Notes: a model not told the origin generated them from the letters alone. A stretch of 64,000 bases of DNA from Erinaceus europaeus (GCF_950295315.1 NC_080171.1:110766378-110830377), one strand, 5' to 3'; shown: positions 10,734-22,635, counted from the first letter of the stretch. Numbers and translations: made by a program.

Positions 10734-11956
10734 ACAGTCCTTTGGTGGTGGGAATGGTGTTGATGTACACACCTACTAGTTGTCTCAAAAAAATTAAAAA
10801 TAACTAATTTAAAAAAGAAAAGAGCATATAACATGACAGTTTGTGTGTCATAGTGACAACTGGTATGTACAGGCAGAGGAAGAATCCCAGATTCTAGTTC
10901 ACATAGCAAAATTCACATTTTAACAGAATAGACATTCTGTCTAGGTTTTGCCCTAGTAACGATGACAGAATGAATATATAGTACTTAGACACCTAGGAGA
11001 AAGTTTGTCTGGGAACTTTTTAGACGTGGGATATTTTCGTTACTGTCTTGTCTGTGTGGTACGGTGTGCGCTACCTGTCGCTGCTCACACCAGACTCTTG
11101 GTGCATTCCATTGGATTAAGAGGCTGACCAAAGTCCAAGCTCAGAAGTGGATTTGCAGTGATGAAACGACATGAAATGATGAAATAATGAAAAGTTTGAA
11201 TAGTTGGCTAATACAGACAGAATGGTGGAATGTCTAAGAATCCTAACTGTAAGAACTCAAAATGTAAAAGGAATGATAATTTTTAAAGGGCCAGATTTTA
11301 AAATGTAAAGGAAAGACAGATACTCAGTAGCAGAGGAGATGTATCGTCCCAATAGTAAGTTTGGAACAAAGTGTTATTTAAAATAAAATAGTAGTAATTG
11401 AGGCTATTATAGTGGAAGTCTGAAAGATTCCCTGAAAAGATCAGTTTAACTTTCCTCCTCCAGCTAATTTTTTTTTTTTTAATCTTTGCTTCGGCAATCA
11501 TTTAAATATAGGAGTGAGGAATTAAATGAATTAGAAAATTAAGACATGTCACAGGAAGAGAGAATTTATTTAACGTAGAGGGAAATGCATTTTCATCTCT
11601 GAAGATGCAACCTAAATAGAAATGTAAGTAATATTGCCTTAGTAAGTGGTAACTCGAGATGCTCTTTGGGTATCCTAACTGCATGCTATGGCAGACCCCT
11701 TCACTCCATCATCCCCCATGAAAGTCACATGATCAAAAACAACCGGAAATTTACTGTTCAGCGGCACAAGTTTCAGTAAGTTGCAGCACACTGTCTCTGT
11801 GTTAGCTCAGTTTGATGGACCAAAATGTGGCATTAAATTATTACATCACTCTTTCAATTCCTTCTGGAGCAAAAAATGCAAGAAATTGGCAGACTTTTCC
11901 AGCTGATAAACTTCATTTCATTAGGTATCATAAAACTGTGTATGAGGAAGAAAGAA

Positions 11957-11964
11957 TGACGTCA
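11957..11964. promoter_or_regulatory. Second perfect CRE (TGACGTCA)
   Basis: A second full CREB/ATF palindrome in NFIL3 intron 1, in unique sequence 1.5 kb upstream of the coding exon. Motif evidence only. Confidence 0.35.
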
Positions 11965-12469
11965 AGCAAAAACATTCATTCTTTTTAATGAGACAAGGTG
12001 GAACACTATTTGCAGATAGCACTGAATGAGTGGTGATATCTTCCCACATCTCTCTCCTTTATGAGAGCATACTCTGCTGGGAATTCAGGCAGAGAAACAC
12101 AGTCCAGAAATACCGAGTCAAAACCACCAGGAAAAGATTACTATTGGACTCTAATATAGGTTTATTATCTTCTGTCAAACCAAATTCAAATGATAAATAT
12201 TTCATCAGTTGAAGAGGAAGCAAGTTGATTCTATTTTTAAGTCTTATATGTTCTTTGAAGCTAATTAGTAAAAAGGAAAGAAAGTCTGTACTTATGTCCT
12301 CTTGATTTGAATGATTTTTTTTAAGTCTCAAGAATGCCCTATGCTTTTAAAAAAAGGTTGGGGGGGGGGGTTAATAGAAAACAAAAACTATTCTATGTCC
12401 AAACTACTATATAAATGAAATTTTATTAGAACAGAATTTTCAGAAAAGTATTTTGATTATTTCAATCTT

Positions 12470-12699
12470 TTCAATCCTCTTTTTCAAAATTAATTTTATT
12501 ATTTATTTATTGGATAAAGACAGCCAGAAATTGAGAGTAGAAGGGGTGACAGTGAGGAAGAGAGACACCTGCAGCCCTGCTTCACCACTCATAAAGCTTT
12601 CCTCCTGCAGGTGGGGGGCAGAGGGCTTGAACCTGGGTCCTTCCTTGCACATTGTAACATGTGCACTCAACCAGGTGCACCACCACCCAGCCCCTTGAA
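12470..12699 (-). mobile_element. SINE-B insertion with 12-bp TSD
   Basis: Antisense family B: TTATTTATTGGATAAAGACAGC tail side on the left, head on the right. The target duplication TATTTCAATCTT is at 12458-12469 and 12700-12711. Confidence 0.85.
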
Positions 12700-13475
12700 T
12701 ATTTCAATCTTAAGTGAATGTGATAAGTTAAATTGAAGAAGCCAGGGGAAAACAAAAGGCATTTCTAACTTTATAGCTCAGATGTCTTAGAAAAGATGAC
12801 GTTATTGAGAAGACTCCTCTGTCAAGTGTGTGAAGTCATCTGGCAGAATAAACTGGAGAAGAGCCCACCAGGCAAGCAGGGGTGTGTCCCCATTAAAATT
12901 CAGGCTAAGGCAACTACTGTTAACTCAGTTTGGCATTGCTTTTAATCTGTGGAAGTAAAAATTCAGCTCCAATTATGTATTATTCTCTACATTACTGCAG
13001 TTTCTCTATATGACTGTTTCCTGACATTCAGTGTTCCTATTAAGAGGTGACTTAATTTGCTTTGTAGCAATATGTAAGTTATTTAATTTTTTTCAGAAGC
13101 ACCAGAATATGCAAGTACTATTTAAATACTTAGCAAGGCAGTCTGTCATTTCCTTCCTGTAATGTCACATCCCACAAACCACACTCACCATTTCTTCTCC
13201 TGAAACACAACTTTCCTCTGTTCCTCCCGATCCATTGTTATTTTCCTCTTGTATTCATCCACTCTCATAGTATTCTGCTGCTAGTTTTCACTGGGAATAT
13301 GCCCTTCCCAGATTTATGGTAGAGATAACGGGCACTTGCTTCCTTTTCAAGATTGCAAGCAATATAGAAGAAAGAACCATCAGTGTGTACACCCTAAACG
13401 TATAGTGTATTCCTTGCACAGAATTGGTAGTAAATATTTACCAAATGGCTAACTCTTCCTTTTCATGTATTGCAG

Positions 13476-13637
13476 GTAGCTTTGAAGACCCCAGCTCCAT
13501 CCAGTAAGAGGTGCTTGAGAGGTTGATCCCAAACAGTAGAACAGAAGAAAGGCTATTGATGGATTTAAAGTATTTGCAGTTACTGGGAAGATAATTGCTC
13601 TCTTACACTGTGCACATAGAGACTCAGATTGTCTCTG
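13476..13637 (+). other. NFIL3: NFIL3 exon 2 5' UTR segment
   Basis: The exon opens after the acceptor TGTATTGCAG (ending 13475) with GTAGCTTTGAAGACC. The 162-nt leader before the start codon contains one short upstream ORF (13559-13594). The acceptor assignment rests on the pyrimidine-rich tract and the expected NFIL3 structure. Confidence 0.75.
13559..13594 (+). CDS. NFIL3 upstream ORF, 11 codons
   Basis: ATG followed by ten codons and TAA, peptide MDLKYLQLLGR. It ends 43 nt before the NFIL3 start. The uATG has G at +4 but T at -3, a modest context; the main ATG has C at both -3 and +4, a weak context. It could reduce or tune NFIL3 translation. Translation is not shown by sequence. Confidence 0.4.
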   Translation: MDLKYLQLLGR

Positions 13638-15026
13638 ATGCAGCTGAGAAAAATGCAGACCGTCAAGAAGGAGCAGGCATCTCTCGATACCAGCAATGGT
13701 GTGGACAAGATGATGGTGCTTAACTCAGCCCTAACTGAAGTTCCTGAAGACTTGACAGCAGGGGAAGAGCTACTTCTAAATGAAGGAAATGTAGGGAAGA
13801 ACAAGTCTTCAGCATGTCGGAGAAAGCGGGAGTTCATTCCTGACGAAAAAAAAGATGCCATGTATTGGGAAAAAAGGCGGAAAAACAACGAGGCTGCCAA
13901 GAGATCTCGTGAGAAACGTCGGCTGAATGACCTGGTTTTAGAGAACAAACTAATTGCACTGGGAGAAGAAAATGCCACTTTAAAAGCCGAGCTGCTTTCG
14001 CTTAAATTAAAGTTTGGTTTAATTAGCTCTACAGCATATGCTCAAGAGATTCAGAAACTCAGTAATTCCACAGCTGTGTACTTTCAAGACTATCAGGCTG
14101 CCAAAGCCCACGTGAGCTCCTTTGTAGATGAGCACGAGCCCTCCATGGTGGCAAGTAGTTGCATCTCTGTTATTAAGCACTCTCCACAGAGCTCTCTGTC
14201 TGATGTTTCAGAAGTGTCCTCGCTAGAACATTCGCAGGAGGGCCCTGCGCAAGCCGGCTGCAGAAGTCCTGAAAGCAAGTTCCAAATGATTAAGCAAGAG
14301 CCCATGGAATTGGAGAGTTACACAAGGGAACCCAGAGATGACCGGGGTGCCTTCCGAGCATCCATGTATCAGACCTACATCGGAAGTTCTTTTCCTGGCT
14401 ATTCACACTCCCCTCCACTGCTGCAAGTCAACCGATCTTCCAGTAACTCCCCCAGAACGTCGGAAACCGACGACGGTGTTGTCGGAAAGTCTTCCGATGG
14501 AGAAGATGAGCAGCAGGTCCCCAAGGGTCCCATCCACTCTCCTGGTGAGCTTCAACGCGGGCACGCCACAGTGGTTAAAGTTCCAGAGGTGAACTCTGCT
14601 TTGCCACACAAGCTTCGGATTAAAGCCAAAGCCATGCAGATAAAAGTCGAGGCCTTCGATAACGACTTTGATGCCACACAGAAACTTTCCTCACCCATTG
14701 AGATGACATCCAAGAGACATTTTGAACTGGAGAAGCATGGGACCCCAAACATGGTACATGCTTCTTCTCTCACCCCTTTTTCTGTGCAGGTGACGAACAT
14801 TCAAGATTGGTCTCTCAAATCAGAACACTGGCATCAAAAAGAACTGAGTGGCAAAACTCAGAATAGTTTTAAAACTGGAGTGGTTGAAATGAAGGACAAC
14901 GGCTACAAAGTGTCCGACCCAGAGAACTTGTTTTTGAAGCAGGGGATAGCAAACTTCTCTGCAGAGGTGGTCTCACTTAAAAGACTTATAGCCACACACC
15001 AGATCTCTGCATCTGACTCTGGGTGA
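13638..15026 (+). CDS. NFIL3: NFIL3 / E4BP4 bZIP transcriptional repressor
   Basis: A complete single-exon coding region of 462 residues, the same length as human NFIL3. NFIL3 is a nuclear basic leucine zipper repressor that binds D-box sites (RTTAYGTAAY) in competition with PAR-bZIP factors. It acts in the circadian output loop and in NK/ILC development and IL-3 survival signalling. The basic region is about residues 72-95, with [16 protein letters not shown] giving the N..AA..R DNA-contact signature. The zipper follows with heptad leucines L101, L108, L115 and L122. The C-terminal half holds the region matching the human repression domain (about 299-363). Five psi-K-x-E tetrapeptides (K10, K116, K219, K336, K394) fit SUMO acceptor sites; SUMOylation of NFIL3 is reported. 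The start is the ATG that gives MQLRKMQ, the family N-terminus. The frame is open nine bases further upstream, but only from a non-ATG codon. No frameshift or missing key residue is seen. Confidence 0.98.
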   Translation: MQLRKMQTVKKEQASLDTSNGVDKMMVLNSALTEVPEDLTAGEELLLNEGNVGKNKSSACRRKREFIPDEKKDAMYWEKRRKNNEAAKRSREKRRLNDLVLENKLIALGEENATLKAELLSLKLKFGLISSTAYAQEIQKLSNSTAVYFQDYQAAKAHVSSFVDEHEPSMVASSCISVIKHSPQSSLSDVSEVSSLEHSQEGPAQAGCRSPESKFQMIKQEPMELESYTREPRDDRGAFRASMYQTYIGSSFPGYSHSPPLLQVNRSSSNSPRTSETDDGVVGKSSDGEDEQQVPKGPIHSPGELQRGHATVVKVPEVNSALPHKLRIKAKAMQIKVEAFDNDFDATQKLSSPIEMTSKRHFELEKHGTPNMVHASSLTPFSVQVTNIQDWSLKSEHWHQKELSGKTQNSFKTGVVEMKDNGYKVSDPENLFLKQGIANFSAEVVSLKRLIATHQISASDSG

Positions 15027-15325
15027 ATTACTACTGAACAAGCTCGGGGCATTTAGGAAGCTGTCATTTGTAATAGAAATGTTTTGTATTAGGCTGAATT
15101 TTCACTGGACCCGTGATGTCATTTCACTGTAATGTTCACATGTTGTATGTTGGGTGTCTTTTTGTGCACAGTTGTTCTGAGGATTAGATTGTGTTATCAC
15201 TCTGCCTTGTGTATAGTCAGATAGTCCATGCAAAGGCTGTATATATTGAACATTATTTTTGTTGTTCTATTATTATAAAGTGTGTAAGTTGCCAGTTTCA
15301 ATAAAAGATTGGTGACAAACACAGA
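15027..15325 (+). terminator. NFIL3: NFIL3 3' UTR and polyadenylation signal
   Basis: About 300 nt of AT-rich 3' UTR. AATAAA at 15300-15305 is followed by a GT-rich stretch (TTGGTGACA), so cleavage is expected near 15318-15328. One ATTTA pentamer lies near 15050. The short 3' UTR fits the compact NFIL3 mRNA. Confidence 0.85.
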
Positions 15326-15649
15326 ACTTTTGCTCCATTGCACCTTGATTTTAGAGAAGCGAGGAAGCAGCTGAAGTTCCAGAAGGTTTTCTGCATTTTA
15401 CTTACTCAGGGCTGTTTTCTCTTCCTGAATAATGGAAAACTACTGTGTACGTTTGGCAGATAAACTATTTCTTTCGGTAGTTTGACCCAGACTGTAAGTT
15501 TTGAAACATTCCACAGAGAAGGAGAAAAACAGGGACAATGAATTTTCTTGCACTTGAGGTTTGCAATTTCTTGAGGCTTGCAATATTCTCCATTCCATGC
15601 ATTTCTGGAAAGTTACATTTTCTCAATTTTTTAAAGTAAAAGTTGTTTG

Positions 15650-15862
15650 GGGGGGCCAAGTTTGTGGCACACCTGGTTGAGTGCAGATGTTTCAAGGACC
15701 TGCGTTCAAGCCCCCAGTCCCCACCTACAGGGGGAAGGCTTCATGAGTGGTGAGTGAGGCAGTGTTGCAGGTGTCTCTCGTCCTCTCTATCTCCCCCTTC
15801 CCACTCAATTTTTGCCTGTCTCTATCCCACAAATAAAGATAATAAAAACTTTTTAAAAATCT
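15650..15862 (+). mobile_element. SINE-B copy
   Basis: GGGGGGGCCAAGTTTGTGGC head, box B GTTCAAGCCC, family core CTACAGGGGGAAGGCTTCATG, CT-rich part and AATAAAGATAATAAAA tail. It lies about 320 bp past the NFIL3 poly(A) site. Confidence 0.85.
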
Positions 15863-16185
15863 AAACACTGAAAAAAATGGTTTGGTATCAACCGTCTTTA
15901 GTCACCTGTCTTTTAAGTATAACACATGGATGTGGGTAGTTGCATTGCTGATTCACTTTTAATTAGAGGTTCTTTTGAAAGAGTGAATAAAAAGACTCAA
16001 GACAAATTCTGCAAATTTTAACAGTTCTTGAATATAACTGTAAAAGTAAGTCAGTAAAATGTGTTTATAGTTTTTAGAACTTTACAGAATCAGTTGTCAC
16101 ACAACAGCCAACATATGCAGCCTGAGTATACATATAGTGGCTGCTTCTTTGAGATCTGTGAAGGATAAATATAATTCTTATCTCC

Positions 16186-16526
16186 TGGGGGCTGGGCGGT
16201 TATGCAGCGGGTTAAGTGTAAGTGGCACATAGCGTAAAGACCAGCATAAGGAGCCCGGTTGGAACCCCTGGCTCCCCGCCTGTAGCGAGGTCGCTTCACA
16301 AGTAGTGAAGCAGGACTGCAGATGTCTCTCTCTCCTGTCTTCCCCATCTCTCTCGATTTCTCTCTGTCCTGTCCAACAACAATGACAGCTATAACAACAG
16401 TAACAATAACAACCACAGCAAGAGCAACAAAATGGGAAAAATGGCCTCCAGGATCAGTGGATTCGTAGTGCAGACACCAAGCCCCAGCAATAACCCTGGA
16501 GGCAAATAAATAAATAAAATAATAAA
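16186..16526 (+). mobile_element. SINE-A long form with 15-bp TSD
   Basis: Full-length family A with the extra 3' module GGCCTCCAGGATCAG...CCCTGGAGGC. The ends of that module are an inverted repeat (GCCTCCAGG/CCTGGAGGC). The perfect target duplication ATAATTCTTATCTCC is at 16171-16185 and 16527-16541. Confidence 0.92.
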
Positions 16527-17054
16527 ATAATTCTTATCTCCAAATTTATAGGTTAAAAACTATAACAGAACCCAGAAGAAGGCATGTTTCTAAATTGATG
16601 GTAAAACTCTTACTAATAATTTTTCAGGCATGCTCAGTTGCCCCACAGAAGTGTCATCAAAGAGAAATCGAGTGTATTTCTGTTTTACTTGGGTTAAATT
16701 GGCATCTTGATGGGGAGGGGTAGGTGGATTGTCAGTCAGACATACCTTCTGCAAAGGCACGCTCCCCACTAAAGCCAGGTACACATTTGTCAAATGACAA
16801 TCCTCTCTGCTGTCCGTATCTCACGGTGGCCCTTGGGAAGACCCACTATGCCAACCCGATTTTCAGGTCTGCAGCCTTTTGGTCAAAAAGGGTTTGCATA
16901 AAGGCCTGGCTTTTGTTTTGATGAACTGCTTTCATTTTCACGTTTTCCAAAGTGTAGGTTTTTAAAGGCCATGCCGGTAGTGTGTATATACACACATACA
17001 CACATGACATACATTTTGTCTTTTTGGTTTACGGTGGGCTGTTTTCTCTTTTTT

Positions 17055-17180
17055 TTAAAAAATTTTATTAACGAGAAAGATAGGAAGAGAGAGAAAGAAC
17101 CAGACATCACTCTGGCACATGTGCTGTGGGGGATTGAACTTGGGATCCTTATGCTTGAGAGTGCAATGCTTTATCCATAT
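17055..17180 (-). mobile_element. SINE-D copy
   Basis: Antisense copy of a short tRNA-derived family: TTTTATTAACGAGAAAGATAG, then CCAGACATCACTCTGGCACA, then the reverse of the tRNA-like head. Confidence 0.7.
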
Positions 17181-17354
17181 GGTTAGTTTTCTCTAAATTC
17201 TCCCTCCTCAACCACCAAAAAATGAAGAAGAGAAAGAGGAGGAGAAAGAAGAAGAATTGCTGCTCTTGATCTTTGGCCTTCTCTATTAGTGTTTTGGTAA
17301 CGGCATGAGGCCCAGAGCCAAAGCTCTTTTTGGGGAAATGTTACAAAGCTTAAC

Positions 17355-17565
17355 GGGGGAGCCGGGGACCTGGTTGAGCGCACATGTTACAGGGCACAAG
17401 GACCCCGGTTCAAGCCTCCAGTGCCCACCTGCAGGGGGAAAGCTTCACAAGTGGTGAAGCAGTGCTGCAGGTGTCTCTGACTCTCACCTGCTCTATCCCT
17501 CCCTTCCCTCTTGATTTCTGACTGTCTCTAGCCAATAAATAAATAAAGATAATAATTTAAAATAA
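17355..17565 (+). mobile_element. SINE-B copy
   Basis: ACCTGGTTGAGCGCACATG head, CCCGGTTCAAGCC box B, core CTGCAGGGGGAAAGCTTCAC, tail AATAAATAAAGATAATAA. Confidence 0.85.
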
Positions 17566-18029
17566 GCTGAACAGGGGTAGATTATTGGATGGCAGATAGG
17601 ATCCTAAGTCATTGACAGTCTAGAGTGAGTGGATGGAGTGACTCTAGCAACATGAATTATACTAGAGATAGGTTACAATGTAAGGTTATAACTTTATTAA
17701 GCAAAAAAATAAATAAGTAAATAAAAACTAGCCAGGTTGACTACTGGGAGAAAATAACAAAGTACATATGTGTGGGTGTGTGAGCTTGAGTTTAATCCAG
17801 CCTTTGTGTCTATTCCCAGTGGAATGCTGGGCTGTAATAATATAAGTAGTGTCCAAACAGATACTGTCCTGCTCTGCCCAGTGCGCACATGCTAGGGGGA
17901 TAGTAAGCATTCCAAAGGAGTCCAGTGGAGATGGGAGATTTTTTTTTTTTTTTGTAGCTAAGAAATAAGAGAAAATATCAGAAGAGTAAGCTCCCCCCAA
18001 AATGGCAAACCATATGTTGTTTAGGAAAG

Positions 18030-18225
18030 AGCCCAGAGAGCTAGCTTACTGGCTCGGGTGTATGTGTGTATGTGTACCTTAACATGGACCCAGGCGTGAG
18101 TCCCAGCACCACGTAGCGCTTGCCATAGTGCCTGAGAAAGCTCCAGTGCTGTGGCCTTTGTCTCTCTGAATGAAAAAGTGGCCTGGAGAAATCACATATG
18201 TAAAGTCTGGACTCCATGAAAAAAT
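18030..18225 (+). mobile_element. Diverged SINE-C copy
   Basis: Head-like AGAGAGCTAGCTTACTGGCTC, box-B-like GGCGTGAGTCCCAGCACCA, CT-rich middle and A-rich tail at 18217-18237. Confidence 0.5.
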
Positions 18226-19794
18226 AAAAACAGAAAAAGCCATTCCAATAGCAGCACCAGATCTATTTTCTTTTTTGAAACACTTTAATATGTCACTGGC
18301 ATCACAGGGAAAGTATCCCTAGAAGCCATGATGTCAGCTGGTCCTGACACAGAGAAAAGTAATTAGGTAGATTGGTTTGCGAAGAAAACAAAAGAGTTTA
18401 TGGTGGGGTAGTTGACGGGAGTTATGGGCCTGGGGGTGGGGAGTGGAGAAGGACAATGTCCAGGTAGGCTACTTCTGAGTATGACAAAACCACTTGCATT
18501 TTGTCTTTAAGTTGTAAGTCCTACTGGATTTTCAAATGCTGTTTATGAGTGGATGAGTGTTTGGTTACTTTATGGCTGCTATACTATCTGCTCAACAAGC
18601 CACAGAATAAGGCAGTTGGCCTTGGAGCAGGCGCCAAAGCCAAGTATAGAATCTGGAAGGCCGTGAAGATCCAACCCATGGTTCCTGAGGCTTAGAAACT
18701 GCCATCCCTGGATCTTAGGACTTAGTAGACCTCATTAATTTTCAATAAATAAAACTCTCTGTGGATAGGTTTTGTGCTACCTGCTGCAGGAAGAAGGAAA
18801 CAACAAAAAGAGACAGTCTCCTTCGGAAGAGTTTTAAATTTGCTTGTGACGAGATGAATGCAAAAATCATCAACAACAAATAGTTATTACCGAGATGTAG
18901 ACATTGTGGATCCATGTGTACCTGTCGTGGAAACTCAAGAGGAGAGACTGGAGTCATGGCTGTGAGCTGAGGGGCATCTCAGTATAAAAATTAATCAAAC
19001 TTGGAGAGAGAATGAGCACTTGGACCTATGAGGAGAGCAGAGAGTTGGCATCATATTGCCGGTGGAGGGGAGGAGTAGTCAGTTAAAGACTCTGTTTTGC
19101 TGGGGGAGTGAATTTATTTAGAGGATTGATAAAAAAAAAAAAATTAGAAGTAAGTGTTTAGTTAATTGCTAGAGGATCTTGATATCTAAACTTGAGAAGC
19201 TGTCAAGATTCATGTAGAAATGGCTATGGGACACTTAATCTTGTGAGCATCTGCTCTTAAGTATGGAGGCCCAGAAGCCCAAGACAAATTCAAGTGTGAG
19301 GTAGAGAGCAAATGGATAGAATCAAGGGAAGATTTCAGGAAGGACAGGCATAAATCTGGAAGAATTTGTGCTCACTCTAAAAAAGATGAAGCGAAAAATA
19401 TGTTGTGGGTAGACAAACTGTAGAGGTCTCAGAAGCTTCGTAGTGGCAGTGGGGACGGGGACATCCTTAACTTCCTGAGTAGATAGTATGAGGAGTTATC
19501 CCATGCAGAATGGGAAGGCCACATAGAGCTTCCCTGGACCCTAGCAGCAAGGAGGTTGAAGCATGAGCCATGGATGATGACACATCCCCTGTGTCATCCT
19601 TTACTATATCACCAAATGACAGAGTAAACAGAAGCCTCTGAAATTTAGCTGCAAAGCTCTCACGTGCTCATGTATACGGCATTTCCCAAAGCCACAGGAT
19701 TGAAACAGTCACACCAGGAATGAACCTGATTCTGGTCTTCCACAAGTGTAATGAATATTACAGCAAGTTACTTTTTGTGACTTTTGTGACTGTT

Positions 19795-21065
19795 TTTGCT
19801 TTTGCTGCTCTTTTATTAGTGATTTAATATTGATGTACAAAATTAATATCATAACAGGGGTATAATTCCACACTGTTCCTACCACCAGAGTTCTGTATCC
19901 CCATTCCCTCCATTGGAAGTTCTCCCAGGGTTGCAGATATGGGCTGATTATTATTTCTATAACTGGCTGTCTATATTTATATAGATCTACCTTTTTTTTT
20001 TTTTTTTTTGCCTATGGTTCTGCCTACTCTTCCCTTCTAAGTCAGCCCATACCTATAACTACTTCTAAATGTCCTTCATTTTTTCCTCTTCTCTCTTGGG
20101 CTTGGAGTTCAGAGCCCTCTGGTCATCTTCCCCTATCATTTCTCCCCCAATGGGAATATGGACCAGAGCACTTTTTGGGGTACAAAATGTGGGAGTTCTG
20201 GTGTCTGTCATTTCTTCTTGACATGGTATTAGCAGGTCTATCCATACCCACAGCCTGTTTCACTTTGCCTGGTGGCTTACAGCTCTGGAGAGGTGAGACT
20301 TCGGGACACATTGATGAGGTTGTCTGCCTAGAGAAGTCAGAATGGAATCCTGATAGCATGAGCATCTTGGTGGCTGAAAGGCAGTAAGATATAAAGCAGA
20401 ACAAAATGATTAATGAGAAGGAGTCAAAAGAGCAGATGAGAATAGGAATCTTAGGGTGGAAAGAAGCAAGGGTGTCTATTATAGGTATGTTTGTAGGGCC
20501 CATGACTGGCATAGCTTTTGCTCTAGTTTGTCAGCTAACTTGGAAGTGGAGAAATATATTGTCTGGAAAGATGGAGTCAGAGTTAAGAATAGGGTTAGGA
20601 AGTTGGATTAGGGCAGAGAGTAGCTCCCAAACTGGAAGGAAATATATGAATAGAATTAACTACCCCCATCAACCTGACCCAGAACCCATATATATTCCTA
20701 TTTAGCACAGGAGCCTGTGTAACCTCTGAGTCCCTGTCAGTCTGAGCTTGCAGTTGATGGGCACAGATGAGAACATTCTAGATTGCTCTCATTTCAGGAC
20801 CAGTCTTCCTTGAATTGGAGGGTAGGCTGAGTCAGCCTCCCTGCAGAGAATGGAGCACTCTCTACCATTGCTACTTCATAGGGAATGCATGTTCCTGGAG
20901 TGGCCCACAAGAGGGCTTATGATGATGTTCCTGATGGAAGTGACCAGTGATGGTGGAGAGAAGGATCTATTGAGGTCTAGGCCCATCATATCTATGTGTG
21001 AATCCGAGGATTCCCTAACTAGGTCCCCAGGTGATGAGGTGGTCTGATATTGACCAAAAAGGCCA
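19795..21065 (-). mobile_element. A-tailed retroelement E, longest copy
   Basis: About 1.27 kb, antisense, its 3' end on the left. The hallmark order (read on +) is AATTCCACACTGTTCCTACC, TCCATTGGAAGTTCTCCCA, TCTATCCATACCCACAGCC, then blocks also found in the other copies at 28.5, 40.5, 48.2 and 55.3 kb. Sense copies end in an A tail, so it spreads by retrotransposition. It may be the 3' region of a LINE; I cannot name the family. A 129-codon antisense frame (20123-20512) shows no known domain. Confidence 0.7.
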
Positions 21066-21566
21066 CCATTAAGTGAGGCAGTCTCTCTTGCCCTTATCCT
21101 TACTGCTATTTTTGTGCCATTTTCCAAATGACATCAAAGACCATATCTATATCACTACTAAAGGAACTTTAATAATTGTCTAGATAATCTAGGTGAAAGA
21201 TTTCTGAATTTCTCAGATCTTGTAAATGAAAATCTGTTTGGAAAATCAAACTGTATTTTTCACTTCACTTACCGTGAATATTCAAATAAGGTCAAAAGCT
21301 TATGAAACATTTAAAAACTGATTTTCTCCAGGTAGCAGGAATCATATCGACACCTCTTTAGAGTCCAGCAATAAAGTAGAAATGAGGAAAATGTCACTCT
21401 TTGTATCCTTTGAGGTTTGAAAGTAAATTATCCTCAGACCAGAATGTTCTTTATGGAGAAAAGTGTAGTATAATAACTAATGAAAGCAATCAGCAGTGGC
21501 TAAGCAAGAGAAAATAGAAGCAATTACTAGAACCTACTACCTTTTGTTTGTCAGTACCTAATGTTT

Positions 21567-21588
21567 TTTTTTTTTTTTTTTTTTTTGC
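21567..21588. repeat. T22 homopolymer
   Basis: Uninterrupted T run in otherwise unique sequence. Confidence 0.9.
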
Positions 21589-21737
21589 CAATTTCTCTTA
21601 TGTCAGAATGCCATGAATAGAGAAGCAAATTGAACTCTGCTTTTAAAAATACACTTGTCTGGATTTATTAAGACATAGCAAAGACTAATAACAGCAGGTG
21701 ATTGTTTTCAGAGTATGCCCTCATAAAAACTCGAACT

Positions 21738-22219
21738 ATACTTTATTTTTATTTTAGTTTGTTGGATAGAGACAGAGAAGTTGAGTGAGAAGGGGCAGTT
21801 AGAGAAGAACAAAGAGATACCTGCAGCACTACTTCACCATTCTTTAAAAATTTTTATTTATAAAAGGAAACACTGACGAAAACCACAGGATAAGAGGGGT
21901 ACAACTCCACACAATTCCCACCCCTAGAACTCCGTATCCCACCCCCTCCCCTGATAACTTTCCTATTCTTTATCCCTCTGAGAGTGTGGACCCAGGGGCA
22001 TTATGGGATGCAGAAGGTGGAAGGTCTGGCTCCTATAATTGCTTCCCCGATGACCATGGGTGTTGACAGGTCTATCCATACTCCCAGCCTGGTTATGAAG
22101 CTTTCCCCTCTGCTATTGGAGTGGGGGGGGGGGGGCAGGGACCGGATGGAGAACAGGGACTTGAATCTGGGTCCTTGGTAATGTGTGTGCTAAACCAGGT
22201 GTACCAGTGCCTAGTCCCT
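21738..22219 (-). mobile_element. SINE-B split by an E insertion
   Basis: The 3' half of an antisense SINE-B (21738-21842) stops at CTACTTCACCATTC. Its 5' half resumes at TTATGAAGCTTTCCCC (about 22097-22219). The intervening 250 bp are an E element, so E inserted into the SINE. A G12 run interrupts the second half at about 22123-22134. Confidence 0.75.
21843..22096 (-). mobile_element. E element 3' end, nested in SINE-B
   Basis: Short 5'-truncated E copy: TTTATTTATAAAAGGAAACA tail side, AATTCCCACCCCTAGAACTC, through TCTATCCATACTCCCAGCCT. Confidence 0.8.
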
Positions 22220-22635
22220 TCAGGTAAACTTTAATCAAATTATGGTGGGCACCAGCACTCTTTCATTGCACCTTTCACACTCTCCAGATGTGTGTGAGCC
22301 ATAACTGCAGATCAAGGTGCCAGAGGGATCAAGCTGTGGTGACAGATATAAAACTCCAGTCAGAGAAATCTTTTGCATGAACTGAGGAGAGTTGCTTAAC
22401 CTCAGGGAATATGGCTGGTCAGAGTTGAATTTTCCAGTGACCTGGTGTGTTTTGAGGATTTGTGGTATTCTAGGCTCTTGCGCAGTACCAGTCTAAACCT
22501 TGAGGAGCTCTTCCTGTGTGTGTGTGCCAACAGTGGCCTTTTGCATAATTCATCAAGGGAATGTAAAGCAACCCTACTGTGTTAGAGTTCACCAGGGGAA
22601 TAGAACCAGTCATTTTAAAATATAGATGACAGGTG

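Larger units (their letters stand above)
1745..13475 (+). other. NFIL3: NFIL3 intron 1
   Basis: GTAAGC donor at 1745 and TTGCAG acceptor ending at 13475. The first 5 kb are almost free of recent repeats. SINEs enter at about 6.7, 7.2, 7.3, 9.9-10.7 and 12.5 kb. Stretches 4200-6657, 7536-9880, 10735-12457 and 12712-13475 are unique-looking AT-rich DNA without recognisable genes. Segments such as 5260-5700 and 8630-8860 look unlike any repeat I know and contain homeodomain-like ATTA motifs, so they are candidate conserved noncoding DNA; an alignment would be needed. Confidence 0.8.

Noticed and set aside
13629..13637. NFIL3 start three codons upstream of the ATG
   Set aside because: The upstream codon is TTG. 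The ATG at 13638 gives the MQLRK start and the family length of 462.
20123..20512. 129-codon frame in the E element
   Set aside because: No recognisable reverse transcriptase, gag or other domain; the frame is not visibly kept in the other copies.
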